Shown piece by piece: positions 47,798 to 59,400 of a stretch of 64,000 nt of DNA. Position numbers and translations under genes: made by a program. The stretch is from Adineta vaga (taxonomy: Eukaryota > Rotifera): contig CP075497.1 in NCBI GenBank assembly GCA_021613535.1, forward strand, positions 6,076,001-6,140,000. The letters are read 5' to 3'. How positions within the stretch are numbered: the first letter of the stretch is position 1; the number at the start of each line of letters is the position of its first letter. The notes under the pieces are model-generated. The model did not search any database. It saw only the letters and a list, made by a program, of their open reading frames with translations, and had not been told where the DNA came from.

Positions 47798-48877
47798 TTA
47801 AAAGTAAGTTATAAGATCTTTTTCAATTGATGAAAGTGTTCCACAACTGAATTGTTTTGTTAGTGTCGATGGATAAATAAATTTATATCCTAACCAAAGA
47901 ATAATACCTGTGAGTAAGAGAAGATCGATTAGAATTAAAATTAAAAGAATAATTTTTGTGATTCGTCGTTGTTTTGTACAGTAAAATATTTCAGATAAGG
48001 AAGATAATCGTTGAATTGTATGAATATTACTTGTATCTTCTGCTATCCATGGAAGTTTTTCACAGGATGTTTGATAGCAGACATATCGTTGATAAGTTGA
48101 GATATATTCAATTCGATTAGTCTTTTCACATAGTGTTAAAAATTGATTCGATGTTGTTAAATTTAAATAATGAATCGAATAATCCGTTTGATTAGAATTA
48201 TATTCAAAAATCATTAGATAATTTTGTGAATGAATATAGAATTGTTCATATCTACGATTGAGAAACATTTCAATTGGTTGAATTAGATTATAGAGATTCA
48301 TTAAAAAATTACAAGAAGAAATTTTTAATTGACAAATATAGAGTTGATGATATTGATTTCTTTCATAAAGAATCCATACGAATTGAAGATTTTCATCAAT
48401 AAGAATATTTACTACCTTTTCTGTTGTCGGTAAGTCGAATAGGAAGTACTGTTTGAAAGGTAAAGATATTAATGGTAAAGTAAATGTTTGTAATAGCATC
48501 GTTTTTGAATGAAATAAATAAAGATAACGTTGACCAACAGCGAGATAGATTGGTGATGAAAAGATCGTTTTGTAAGATTTTTCATTCCAATAAGTATGTA
48601 GATTATCGAAAGTATTTAATGAACTAATCGAATAAGTTGAATTCAATTGTTTAATTAGTAGAAGTATTGTATTTGTTCGTCGATAGAATAAACCTTGTTC
48701 AATAGTTGTATTTGATTGCGTTTGATAGATAATATTCGGCAGATTTCCATCGAAGAGAAAAACAGTTTGAGAAGAAATTAATATAAAAATATTTTCATTA
48801 CATTCATCAGTTGCACTTTTGATAGAAGAAATCATTGAAATTAAAAAAATAAGTGTAAAAAAAGAAAATCTTGCCAT
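47798..48877 (-). CDS. Orphan intronless type I membrane protein
   Basis: One uninterrupted 359-residue frame. It starts with a clear signal peptide (MARFSFFTLIFLISMISSIKS). The outer region (~22-305) alternates short beta-like stretches such as VFLFDGNLPNIIYQT, TILLLIKQL, RYLYLFHS and FVWILYERNQYHQLYIC. This is suggestive of a beta-propeller, with scattered cysteines and N-glycosylation sequons. A transmembrane helix follows (IILLILILIDLLLLTGIILWLGYKFIY), then a ~28-residue tail ending EKDLITYF. I recognise no family. Its start lies 165 bp from the divergent formin start. The lack of introns is unusual here. It could be a lineage-specific receptor or adhesion protein, but no function is assigned. 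Confidence 0.75.
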   Translation of the reverse strand: MARFSFFTLIFLISMISSIKSATDECNENIFILISSQTVFLFDGNLPNIIYQTQSNTTIEQGLFYRRTNTILLLIKQLNSTYSISSLNTFDNLHTYWNEKSYKTIFSSPIYLAVGQRYLYLFHSKTMLLQTFTLPLISLPFKQYFLFDLPTTEKVVNILIDENLQFVWILYERNQYHQLYICQLKISSCNFLMNLYNLIQPIEMFLNRRYEQFYIHSQNYLMIFEYNSNQTDYSIHYLNLTTSNQFLTLCEKTNRIEYISTYQRYVCYQTSCEKLPWIAEDTSNIHTIQRLSSLSEIFYCTKQRRITKIILLILILIDLLLLTGIILWLGYKFIYPSTLTKQFSCGTLSSIEKDLITYF

Positions 48878-49042
48878 TATGTTTAGTTATGGAATGTAAA
48901 TAAGATGATGAATGACTTTTGAAAGAAAAAGTTCGTATAAAGGTCGAAGATATTTGCTTATCAGAAGAACTAGAAGACCTTTTGAATTCGATGATAAAAA
49001 TGAAAATTTTGTTTAGTAGAAGATTTTTCAAACTGTTTTAGA

Positions 49043-52000
49043 ATGTATCCAATACGAAATGAATCCGATGTTCAATTAGAACTTCATTTTCTTGATTGTC
49101 AACCTGATTGTATCGATCGTTCGTTACATGACCAATCTGTTTTGGATCATCTATATCGTGCAGCTACACAGAAAATACTTCAATTAGAAAATTCTGATCA
49201 AAGAAATCAATCACATCGTGTTACTGATATCGATCGTTTAGTTTTACTACTGAGTCATGTGAAATTTACACCAAAGAATATAACAAAACATGTACCCATC
49301 GAAATACCAAGAACTGAAGAGCATCAAGTAACAATGCCGATTGTAACAATAGAAAATAGACCTTCGTCAAAAGAAGTTAAAATCGAAATAGAAGGTTTTA
49401 TTCCTCCAGCACCACCATTACCTCCATCAATTGATTTAGCAATCAAGCTACAATCAGAAGCACGTAAAATTGAAATACTATCACCTGACAAAGAATCTCT
49501 GTGGGCTTCGGTAAGCCGTCATTTTTCGTGACACTTATTGAAAATCGATTTATTTATTTTGACTCATCAACTAAATATGCTTGATGAGTCACTAACGTGT
49601 TCTTGTATCTTTACTTTTTCAGGTTAAAAATCAAGATGTTGCTGATTATTTCATTCAATCAATTCCCTCAATAGATCATCGTATGTTCTTGTCAATAAAG
49701 ATAACATGTATAAATTTCATTTATTTTTTATTTTATTTTAGAATATTCAAATAAACGAAAAGAAGCAAAACAACAAAGTATACTCGACGCCCGAAAAGGC
49801 TATAATCTCGGTTTGTTGATGTTTTTTTTTTCTTACCGAATCTTTTATCACGATGTGGGGACGTACGCTAGCTTATATTTTGAAAGTTTCATAGACACGA
49901 GACGTTGAAATGAAAAAACTGAAAGGTCTACACAGAACGAAGAAAAAAAATATTCCCTTTCCTTTGATTTGAAAAATGACGTTCTTCATAAATATAAGCA
50001 ACTGAAAGTATACCTTTCTGTTTTGTGAATAATTTCGTATCCATAGAATAAAAATATATAATTCTATCTCAAATGATAAATAGAGAAACGAAAATAAAAA
50101 GAAATTATTTTGAATTAATTTGTTATCTTACAATGATCAAACGCATAGAAACATTGTTGAAATTAAATGAATTAAGTTATCGAGAAAGATTCGTTTTTCC
50201 TGTGAAGTTTTCATAGAACAAAATAAAATGATGTAATTATTTCGATCGGTGTTGTTTTTCTTCTTCTCGTGATATATAAAAGGGAAAGAGAATGAAAAAA
50301 GAAACCCATTCGAATTTCATTCTTTGCAAACATATATAGAATGTACTTTATTTGATAAGATGCAGTCTGTCTTACCGCCTTCCGATTCGGTCTTCGAGTT
50401 GGATGAATATCTAGGCTCAATGCTTGGATCCGCTGAATCCAAGAATTTCGAAAATGTTTTTTATCTAATCGATAAATACAGCACACATTACTCCAGAATA
50501 CAAAAGATCTTTGATCTAACAACTGTTGATATGAACACATGTAATATGATTAATAAAAATCAACAATGGAATCAAGATGTTGTTTACAAGCATAATCGTA
50601 CACAAAATTCATCGATAGCCAGTCCAATGGTAACAAGAGAATTCCACCATCAAAACATCGACAGTACATGTATGCTTATGCTTCCTTATGATCAACAATC
50701 AAGTTATATGCGTAGTCCAGTTCAGCATTATCCAATGGCAACAGATCAGAGTTATACGTACACAAGTTATAACTCAGATGATTCGATGGTTAATTATTAT
50801 CAAACACCAACGACTGAATGTCATATGTTGACTGTTGACAATACTGTAGCGTTGATGACTGATAATAGTCCACAACTCAATCAAAAAAATGGTTCTGGAA
50901 TGAACGACAATGATTTCAATGGTTTATTTGGTTTTGATTTTGGATTTAGTGAAGTTGCACATTGTGATTCTAACATGCAAACAGATTCTATGTTTTGTTC
51001 CGAAACATTCCAGCCAGCGATAGTACTCGAGGAATCATGTCCAGCACCAGTCATTTCGAATGATTTCGATGTTCAGGACTGGCTCATTGAGTCTAAAACA
51101 GATGGAAAAATACGGCGACCATTTTTACATGAATTTCTACGATTATTACTTGATAACCGAAAATATTCGCATATTGCTGAATATATCGACCGAAAAAAAG
51201 GTATTTTTAAATTTCATTTACGAGATCAAGCAGCCAAACTGTGGCAAGATGTTAAAGCAAGGAATTCCGATCATCGTAAGATTATTTTCTCATTTTTATC
51301 CATTGTCTAATTTACTTTCTTATTCGTATTAGGCATGACTTATGATAAATTAGCAAGAGCGATCCGTTTCCACTATCCTACTGGAGTAATGCGTCCAACT
51401 CCAGGACGTTTTACTTTTCGATTCGGCAGTGAATCCGGTTTTGGCAAAAACTGGTGGCCTGCTTCCTAGTCGAATACAAACATGATTGTCAATTTTTGAA
51501 TATTTCTAAGAATATTACTATTAGCATATTGCAACAATTGAATTAAAGACATTTTCAGCATATTTTTTTTGTATATTACTGCCTTTTTTTACACGTATAT
51601 GTATAAAAGACGCAGTTCTAAACTAATCATTCATCAAACGATTTTTCCATTTTTTCCAACATAAAGAAAGAAAACGTAATATTTGAAATTGAGTCATTGC
51701 TTCATGACGATAAGACAAGCAATAGTAAATAGTGTGAATTTCTAATGATTGATAGGTTGTTCTTTGTTTTTAGGTATCATGTTGGCATTTGCAAAACGAA
51801 ACCCCATTGAAATAGCTGAATCGATAAGAAATCTCGATTCAGAATTAAATTCAAATGAATTTATTCAACATTTAATTCAATATATACCAAATGAATCGGA
51901 AGTAATGTATCATAAAAATAGTAAATACGTAATTCTTCAAAACTGAGTCACAAATGATCAAAAGAAAAAAGGCAATTACATTTTGCATGATAGACTTGAT

Positions 52001-53812
52001 ATAAATAAAGAAAAACAAAATATGGCGAGTCGAGTTGTTTCTTTGCGTTCTGTTTACGGTCTCAATATAGATTTGAATGGATATTAACTTTAGAAAAGCT
52101 TTGAAATCAGTGCTTCAATATTGAAAATACTCTTTAATACTGATCAAGTAAAGAAATATAAAATATGCACATAGATTCTTTGATAAAATGGAACATATCT
52201 CTTAAGATGTTTTTCATACATATGCTAAGAAATTTGAATAATCATTATTTTCTTAATGGATTTGCATTTCATGAAGAAAAAAAGAAAACAAAGTGAATTG
52301 CAACTTGATATTTATGAGAATACAGACGACTTTAACATAGGCGTGAGATCCAGACCAACCTACGTTGTTTTATTGATATTTCAACGAATATAATCTGAAA
52401 ATCTTCCTATGACGTTTTGTCTGATGGGTGTGAGAATAAATAGACTCGCGTATTTTTCTTTGATCGAAAGATTCTGTCAACGCTATACTGTTAAAATAAA
52501 TGACTTATCAATAAAATATTTGTTATCCAAAAATACACAATTGAAGTGATGTGAAAATTAAAACTGATTTTTGAAAAGATAGAAGTTGATCAGTGATAGT
52601 AGAACCATTTTCAATCTCGATACTAGATGACATGCTATAGTTTTCGATTTTTTTGAAGTTTTTCTTTGGAACACGTTTTAATATAGAAATCTTTTGATAG
52701 AGACATTCATACAATTCTAAAATAAGTTTGATTTATTATATAAAAACAGATCAATGCTTTCAATCGTTTGTCAATTGAAAAAGAGCAATTATCTCCAGCT
52801 GATCGTCTTGTATACGAGGTTAGTTATAGTAACAAGCATAGTTTTGTTCAAAAACATGTGAATTTTAGATTCTTCAAGTACCATTCTATATGGAACGATT
52901 GAATACATTAAGATTCAAATTAATCTTTACTGATAATTGTCGATTATTAACCGAACAAATACAATTGATTCATGATGCTTGTACTTTTCTCTATCATTCT
53001 ATCCATATTAGAAAATTGCTTGAAGTAAAGGATTTTTTTGAATTTCATCTGATCTTATCTTACATTAATATTTAGATTATTCTTTCTGTTGTTAATCATT
53101 TAAATTCGACTCCAACACATCGAATTCTTACACTTGAGAATTTATCGAAAGTTTGAAAAAAATAGTTTTTTTTGTTCAATTTCTATTCTAATATATTATT
53201 GGTAATTAGATCTGTGAATTAAAAACACCAAAAACACGTATACCAATTATGAATATTGTTTCTCAAATATGTCGTGATCGTCATCCGGAAATCTTCGATC
53301 TAAAAGAAAATTATCATTTACTATTTTCAGCGAGTAAAAGTAAGTTTCCTTTGAATTACAAACAAATCTATTTTCTAGTTGATATAACTTTAATTAAATA
53401 TGAAATTGATCAATTACAAGAAGAATTTCAAGTATAATTTATAAAATTTTCTTTTGCATAATCTATTCATCTATCTTAGCGAATTCAATTATGGATCGAT
53501 AAACTCGATGTTAGCATGAATATTGAAGTAAAATACAAACACTAAGAGAAAAAGATAACAAACTTTTTTGTCTTTAGAATTTTCTGATTGATTGTCAAGA
53601 AAAATTACATGAAATTGTTCGTTTTCATCAAATGACAAACGATCAATTTCATAAAACAATTTCATATTTTACGAAACAGACAACAACATCAGTTACTTTT
53701 CTTTCAATTTTTGCAAGTTTAATTCAATCGGTATAAATTTAAAATAAACAAAAGAATGATCGACAAGTTTTTTTCTCTTTTCCTTCTTTCATAGATCAAA
53801 CGACAAATCTAA
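49043..53812 (+). CDS. Formin (FH2 domain) actin-assembly protein
   Basis: Twelve exons join in frame to 474 residues: 49043..49510, 49623..49680, 49742..49810, 51774..51901, 52750..52818, 52869..53024, 53076..53150, 53210..53339, 53379..53431, 53480..53527, 53578..53730, 53795..53812. A minimal FH1-like proline stretch (FIPPAPPLPPS) precedes an FH2 core. The core runs SLWASV ... DARKGYNLGIMLAFAKR, then VPFYMERLNTLRFKLIF, LLEIILSVVNHLN and LLFSASKIDITLIKYEID. FH2 dimers nucleate and cap actin filaments. The hallmark GNYMN is replaced by VNHLN, so this is a divergent FH2. The third intron (49811-51773) splits NLG from IML and contains a whole ETS gene. The next intron (51902-52749) is also long. 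An AG lies two bases before the start codon. Confidence 0.85.
49811..50359 (+). other. 5' part of the formin host intron, upstream of the nested ETS gene
   Basis: 549 bp between the formin donor and the ETS start codon; it should hold the ETS promoter. A/T-rich, no recognised motif beyond short T-tracts. Confidence 0.4.
50360..51469 (+). CDS. ETS-domain transcription factor nested in a formin intron
   Basis: Two exons (50360..51275, 51333..51469) give 350 residues. The N-terminal ~240 residues are Ser/Thr/Asn/Gln-rich, with an acidic DDNDFNGLFGFDFGF-like region that could be an activation segment. The C-terminal ETS domain starts RRPFLHEFLRLLLDNRKYSHIAEYI. It continues GIFKFHLRDQAAKLWQDVKARN, then MTYDKLARAIRFHYPTGVMRPTPGRFTFRF. 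The recognition helix keeps the two arginines of LARAIRFHY that read GGA. The usual Trp of the LWQFL start is replaced by Phe/Leu. MTY resembles the SPI/ELF/ESE groups, but the subgroup is not fixed. The start is the ATG at 50360; the frame is open further upstream without ATG. It sits wholly inside a formin intron on the same strand. Confidence 0.88.
51470..51773 (+). other. 3' part of the formin host intron
   Basis: ETS 3'UTR-like sequence followed by the formin acceptor (ttttag at 51773). An A-rich signal such as attaaa lies near 51542. No AATAAA was found close to the ETS stop. Confidence 0.4.
51902..52749 (+). other. Second long formin intron, no nested gene recognised
   Basis: 848 nt. 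AATAAA near 52005 could end a truncated formin transcript read through from the preceding exon. A short open stretch on - (52523-52714) has no domain and is not called. Confidence 0.4.
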
Positions 53813-54110
53813 CCGGTCGTTTTGTTTTGATCTAAAACAAAAAAATACGGCAACGCCTTAATATTCAACTGAATCAGTTAATGGATTAAGCAATATTTTT
53901 CTTTCATAAGAAAAGAAGAATTTTTTTCAAAGTGAAATTTCATGTTTGATGCAATTCAACAAACATTTCTCTTTCTCTGCCGCCTTTGAGAGTTTCTCTC
54001 GTTTATAAAAACGAACAGTTTTACTTCATTTAAAGAAGAGCATAGACGCGTTTTGGTAGTATTTTCATACAACAACAACAGCAAGACAAGACTTTGTAAA
54101 ACGAAAAAAG

Positions 54111-55124
54111 ATGGGTCTTACAGCCACTCAAATGGGTCTTTGTTTCCAGTCGTACTGGTACATGTGGTAAGTTCAATTAGCTAAAATATCGAGTTTTTGT
54201 TTCTCAAAAAAGAATAATATTCATAGGTTAACGAATGGCCTTGCAGGATTGATTTTTATTGGTATTAATATCGGTATGAAAAATATTAGATAGTTTTAGG
54301 AAGGAAATGAATTTGAATGATTTCTTAGGTGTTGCTGCATTTTTCCTTAGAAAGTTTCAATTGAAGAAGAAACAAATGAGCTATCAACGTACACCAACCG
54401 TAACAGAAAGTTCGAAACGGCCATTCTCTGCAAGTGAAATTCAAACTTATGATGATCCATACAATGATCCAAATGCAGGAAATGTTTCACGAAATTCATC
54501 ACGAAAATCACGTAATTACTTTTTTCATTCTAGAAAAATAAGTTTCATTTTCTCAAAATTGCTTCTCGTTTTCTAGCAATGTATCCTGGTGCATCAGAAG
54601 ATAATGAAGAATTCGGCGAATCAACACTTAAAGTAGTAAATGCATATCGTGCTCGTCATAATGCAGAAGCATTAACAATGAATGAACAATTATGTGAAAT
54701 CGCTCAACGTTGGGCTGAACAAATGGCACGTACTGGTAAATTAGAACATAGTCCAGCTGAAATGCGTAATTTCGGTCGACAAACATTGGGTGAAAACTTT
54801 GGTGCATCATTTCAAGCTGAATTAACAGGTTTATTACTAATTCATTGAAAAGAAAGATGAGTTTATTTTTGATTTTAATCTTTAGGTGAAAAGATGGTTC
54901 GAAAATGGATGAAAGAAGGTAAACGATATATGTATGGTTTTGATGGTCGTAAAGATACAGAAAATTTCACACAATCTGTTTGGCAAGCATCACGTGAAAT
55001 GGGTGTTGGCCGTGCTCGCTCAGAAGATGGAAACTGGTGGTATGGTGTTGCTGTATTCGATCCACCTGGTAATATTCCAAATCAATATTCAAATAATGTT
55101 CTTCTTCCCAAAGAGTCACCATGA
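54111..55124 (+). CDS. Membrane-anchored CAP/SCP domain protein (GAPR-1/GLIPR2-like)
   Basis: Five or six short exons from ATG at 54111 (first exon 54111..54166) to TGA at 55122-55124. An N-terminal hydrophobic helix (LTNGLAGLIFIGINIGVAAFFL) is followed by a basic stretch (RKFQLKKKQ) and a Ser/Asn/Pro-rich linker. The CAP domain begins FGESTLKVVNAYRARHNAEALTMNEQLCEIAQRWAEQMA. It contains the first His, then LEHSP with the second His, GENF, and FTQSVWQASREMGVGRA (CAP motif 1-like, with Gln-Ser-Val-Trp). It ends YGVAVFDPPGNIPNQYSNNV, as in GAPR-1. It lacks the cysteines of secreted CAP proteins. GAPR-1 is a lipid-raft and Golgi protein linked to autophagy control. The membrane helix here replaces the usual N-myristoyl anchor; MG at the N-terminus would still allow myristoylation. 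Confidence 0.9.
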
Positions 55125-56164
55125 ACAAATCATTTTTTTTCGATTTCTTGAAACTCTACTTTATTGCTCATTCTCTATCTTTTTCGTTTATTGAATATTT
55201 AAAAAGAACACTTGTAATTTTAAAAATGTGACTGGATTCAATCAAGATTCAATGATCAAAAGAGAAATAATAAAATTCATTTGCTCTCTAATCTATCCAT
55301 ATATATATATATATATATATATTGATTATTATGAGAAGAGACGTACACCGAGCAGAAGATACGTGTTTTTGTGGATCGTGTCGACTATCGACATAAAGCG
55401 AATGGGAAAAATATAAAAACAAACGATGTGATTCGATGCACAACTCATTGTATATTCATGATAGAAATTAGAGTTCCTAATGTATTAGAAGACGCATTCT
55501 TGTAACACAGTTCATTAGGACTTGACCCGCAGCTTAATAAGAAGTATAATTTTTCTTATTAATATGTATATCAATGAGTTGTGTACGGAACAACATCATT
55601 TTCACATTTTTAACAATCACTTTAGGTCTATGAGAGATGTAGTTCAAAAGCAGAATATTTTGCCTAATATAAATCTCTGATGATGATTGAAAAACATGGA
55701 TGAAAGTGACGTCAGACTTGCTCTTTCATATGTGATTTAAACGCACACTTAGAAAGTATCGCTCGAAACAAAATCAACGTGATGCATGTGACTGAAGAAT
55801 GTTTTTTTTTCTATTTCGTCTTGTTTTGGAGAATTTTACTCATTGTTTTCATACAAGCTCCCTTCGAATTGTTAATTCAGACTTAATTCCTAAATATGGA
55901 ATTGTCCGAGAGAGGAATCATTGATTGAATTTTGTTAATAACAAATTCCTATTTTAGTAGAAAGTCGAATCGTATCATTTAATAAGTCACAGTATCGAAA
56001 TGAAAAATCATGAAGAATATCAATAACAAAAAAAACACTGAAAACTAAAGCACTATCACGATATAGTTAAATTTCCAAAAATAAAAGGAATAAAAATCAT
56101 ATCACAATTATACTGATTTATTTATTTCACAATTTCTCTATACATAACCATGCAATAATAAGAT
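55125..56164. other. Convergent intergenic region with TA microsatellite
   Basis: 3' flanks of the CAP gene and the small secreted protein. A TA run of about 25 nt at 55298-55322. No gene seen. Confidence 0.5.
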
Positions 56165-56485
56165 TTATCCCCATTTAAATATTGATGCTAAAACGTCTTT
56201 GCCAAATTTTGAATTTGTTTCAATATATTTCCTTGAAACTGCATGACGATAGAAAATAGCTCGAAGTTTATTAACAATTTGATGACATTCGAATACTGAT
56301 GTACATTGACTTAATGATTGTTGTACTAATTCAACATCCTTGATTACTTCATTCCATCCTGGCTCATTCGGTACCTCCCATACATGATTATTAATAACAA
56401 TTCTTTGCATTTTTGGTCGCGCCAGGACTATTCCAAATGATATGAGTAAGGCGAAAAGCGATAAATAAAGAATATATGAATTCAT
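56165..56485 (-). CDS. Small secreted protein, possible peptide precursor
   Basis: A single 106-residue exon. It starts with a signal peptide (MNSYILYLSLFALLISFGIVLA) followed by RPKMQRIVINNHVWEVPNEPGW. The middle is helical with two cysteines (QCTSVFECHQ), then LRAIFYRHAVSRKYIETN, and the end is KFGKDVLASIFKWG. The terminal Gly and the internal FGK are both positions where animal prohormones can be amidated. Basic sites (SRKY, FGKD) could be cleaved. I recognise no neuropeptide family, and two cysteines do not match the six-cysteine CHH/ITP pattern. It could equally be a small secreted helical protein. No intron is seen in the coding part. Confidence 0.6.
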   Translation of the reverse strand: MNSYILYLSLFALLISFGIVLARPKMQRIVINNHVWEVPNEPGWNEVIKDVELVQQSLSQCTSVFECHQIVNKLRAIFYRHAVSRKYIETNSKFGKDVLASIFKWG

Positions 56486-59400
56486 ATTTGATAAACTAGA
56501 AGAGTAAAGTCAATACGGTTTTCTGTACGAACAATTAAGTAAAACATACTTACGAGTGCGTCTGTAGGAGTCTATTGTATTATATGTATAGCCTTCCAAT
56601 ACTTATACTTTGTCAACTAATCCTTCTGTATAACACAACACCCTCACTTTTGACGTCTTTTCTCCTCCTCTCTCTCTCTTTTCACTTGAATCATTTTCTA
56701 ATCAAACTGATGTGTTGAAATATTATCATGTTCTCTCCAGAATTTACGAATCATAAAAACATTTTGTCAAACGCAGACTTTTTTTTTGAGTTATTGATAT
56801 ATGTACCTTTGGCATACGATCGTGTTATTCATTCCAGTCTAAATCGAATGCAAATAAAATGATGTCGTTATACACAGTTGTTCGTTGAAAGTGCATTGAC
56901 GTCAATATCTAATCATGATAGTGTCATGATTATATGCAGAAACTCGAAAATTTCAAATCATTCTCCTTTCAAAATGATAAAATAGCTTCAAATCACAGTG
57001 GACAACTGTTTGCGTAGTTACACTCTGAACTGCCATGTCAATGATAAATATGTGCTCTATTAATCATAATTTTATAAATCCTATGAAAGATGACAATGAC
57101 ATTTTGAATACTTTTTTTATCATGTCATTCCTGATGAAATTACATATCTCATATGACTAATACATTCGATCTGTTAAAAGTCAGGATGGTTTTAGGTTAA
57201 TTACTATCTCTGAGTATTCTTAAAATCATATATAGAATAATGAATGAAATTATATGAAGTGTTTAACCAAGAACACAATCAAAAATAGAAGAAATATAAT
57301 ATCACTTAAAACTCACATAAAATAAATGTATTTATCTAATAGAATCTTTCAATGCGTACTGAAAATAGATCATTTGATCAGATATTCTATCTGTTCAGAA
57401 AATCTTATTGTCTGTAACTGATAATTAATCAATCACTTGATTTTCTTTCTAAAGATACAAATCTACAAAACCAACCAAACGTTTCCAATCTATGGGAAAG
57501 ATTTTTCTTTGAGAAAATATCCTTGAAAGTAAAAGTAATTCCCTTTGCGATTGATGTTAACTCTATCTATCGTCTAAGAAGCATCTAAAACCGTACTTTT
57601 TGATTAATTTCAAGAAAAATATAAAAAAAGAGATGAAATTCCTTTTTTTTCTATATTTGCGTAAAATAATTGATGACCTATAGGTCCTGACAGTACAATA
57701 GATAGGTAGAAGGGTTATACAAAACACTAGGAAAAGAAAGATTCAGGAAAAAGACAAAGAAGTTGAATCTCCTCAAAATCAAACGAAGGAAAACCTGAGA
57801 GAACAGAGTTGGTACAAATTCTCCTCGTACACCTCTCAAACACTGAATCTTTTACAAGCTCTTAGTCCTAAGAAAAGGATGAAATTCCGTAAGTTGGCTA
57901 TGAAGAAATATTCTTTAGTGATATGTTTTTTCAATATTAACCAAAGATGAGTTCCAAAATATATCAAATTTATCATTCCAATCAGTATTTACTTATATCA
58001 ACATGAAACCAAGGACTAGGATATAGATTTGAATATTCGTTTATATTTGAAGAATATCTATCAAGTTTTTCTTGAATCAACAGAATAGTTATTCATTACA
58101 TTAATTATAATGAGACAAGCTTTTGAACATTCAATCGGTTGAATTTCGATTGTTGGAAGAAATCGAATATGATCATAAATTTCCATATACAGTAAGTATC
58201 TCTTATCTTAAAAGTGATGATTATATTGCTCTCATGTAGCATAAGCTTCTGAATTTATACGTATAATTACAAATATGATTTTTCATAATCAATAAATCAT
58301 TTCAATTAAAAATTTAATTTGTCTTTGTTTGATATATTCGATGATTATCCATCATAATAAATTTCTGAACTATTGATAGATTGTATCTTTGAAGAACGTT
58401 TTTCGTTATTAATATACAAGAAAAATTCAAAAACTCTGCTGAATAAATCAGTACATTGACTTATTTCATAGATATTCTCATTTGAATTCAAATTATTTGT
58501 GTTAAATAATGATAAACTGTATTGAAATTCATTGAATTTTTTAGGGTGTGTGTTTCAATGTGGATATACGTGTTTATCTTTATGAAACTTTCCTTTGTTT
58601 TTCTTTCGTTGATATGCCATGATACAATGTACTTTGTTCTATCGTAATGATCATGTGTTGTTTTTCTCTTTTTTTGCGTTCTTTCACGTACATTCTTATA
58701 CTTCTACACTATTCTCGTACATAATCTCCTTCAATTTTTTTAGTATAAATACTAACGATTCTTTATTGGTAAATTATACAATTTTGAAAAACCAATAATT
58801 AATCACTTGGTAAGTAAATGAATTATTTATTTGATGTTAAGCGAAGTCGAGTTTTGTAATATGAGAAAGTAAAATAGTATGGAGAGGTTTGGTTTTGTAA
58901 AGAAAGAGTACTCAAACCCTGGAGAAAAAGTAACCTAAATTTTACAGAAATTGTTTTCTTCGTATAAAACAGAACATATTTGACTAAATTATATTCTCAT
59001 GATTAAGCACTTCGTTAGTAGAATATGTATATTTATCATATTCGTTTTATTAATATATTGAATATTCACTTTAGGCATGTTTTTATCGATTTTTTTACAT
59101 TAACATTAAGATGAAAAATTAGTTGCATGACCCGTTAAAATTATATCTTTTCAATGTTTTTACTACAAGAAAATGAGACTAATTCCCGGCATGTTCTAAC
59201 AAATCAACTTTAAACTGAATCAGCACTAACTAGAATATACGACTCATAAACAGTTATCTGCGTTTGAACGAAGTAAATCTGGATTCGATTTATTTTATTT
59301 AATCAATGACGATATTCGATTGCAGTGATTCTAGAAGAAAATTTCCTGTTCTACAATTCACATTTACTCAGATATTTTGTCATTCAAACATGCGATTGTT

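Noticed and set aside
52523-52714. 63-codon - strand frame inside the second long formin intron
   Set aside because: No domain, no splice pattern, and composition typical of intron sequence.
58110-58265. + strand reading LLNIQSVEFRLLEEIEYDHKFPYT, spliced to a short terminal exon
   Set aside because: A 25-codon run between stops with a plausible donor and acceptor, but no upstream exon. The opposite strand gives longer coherent stretches, and neither is proven.
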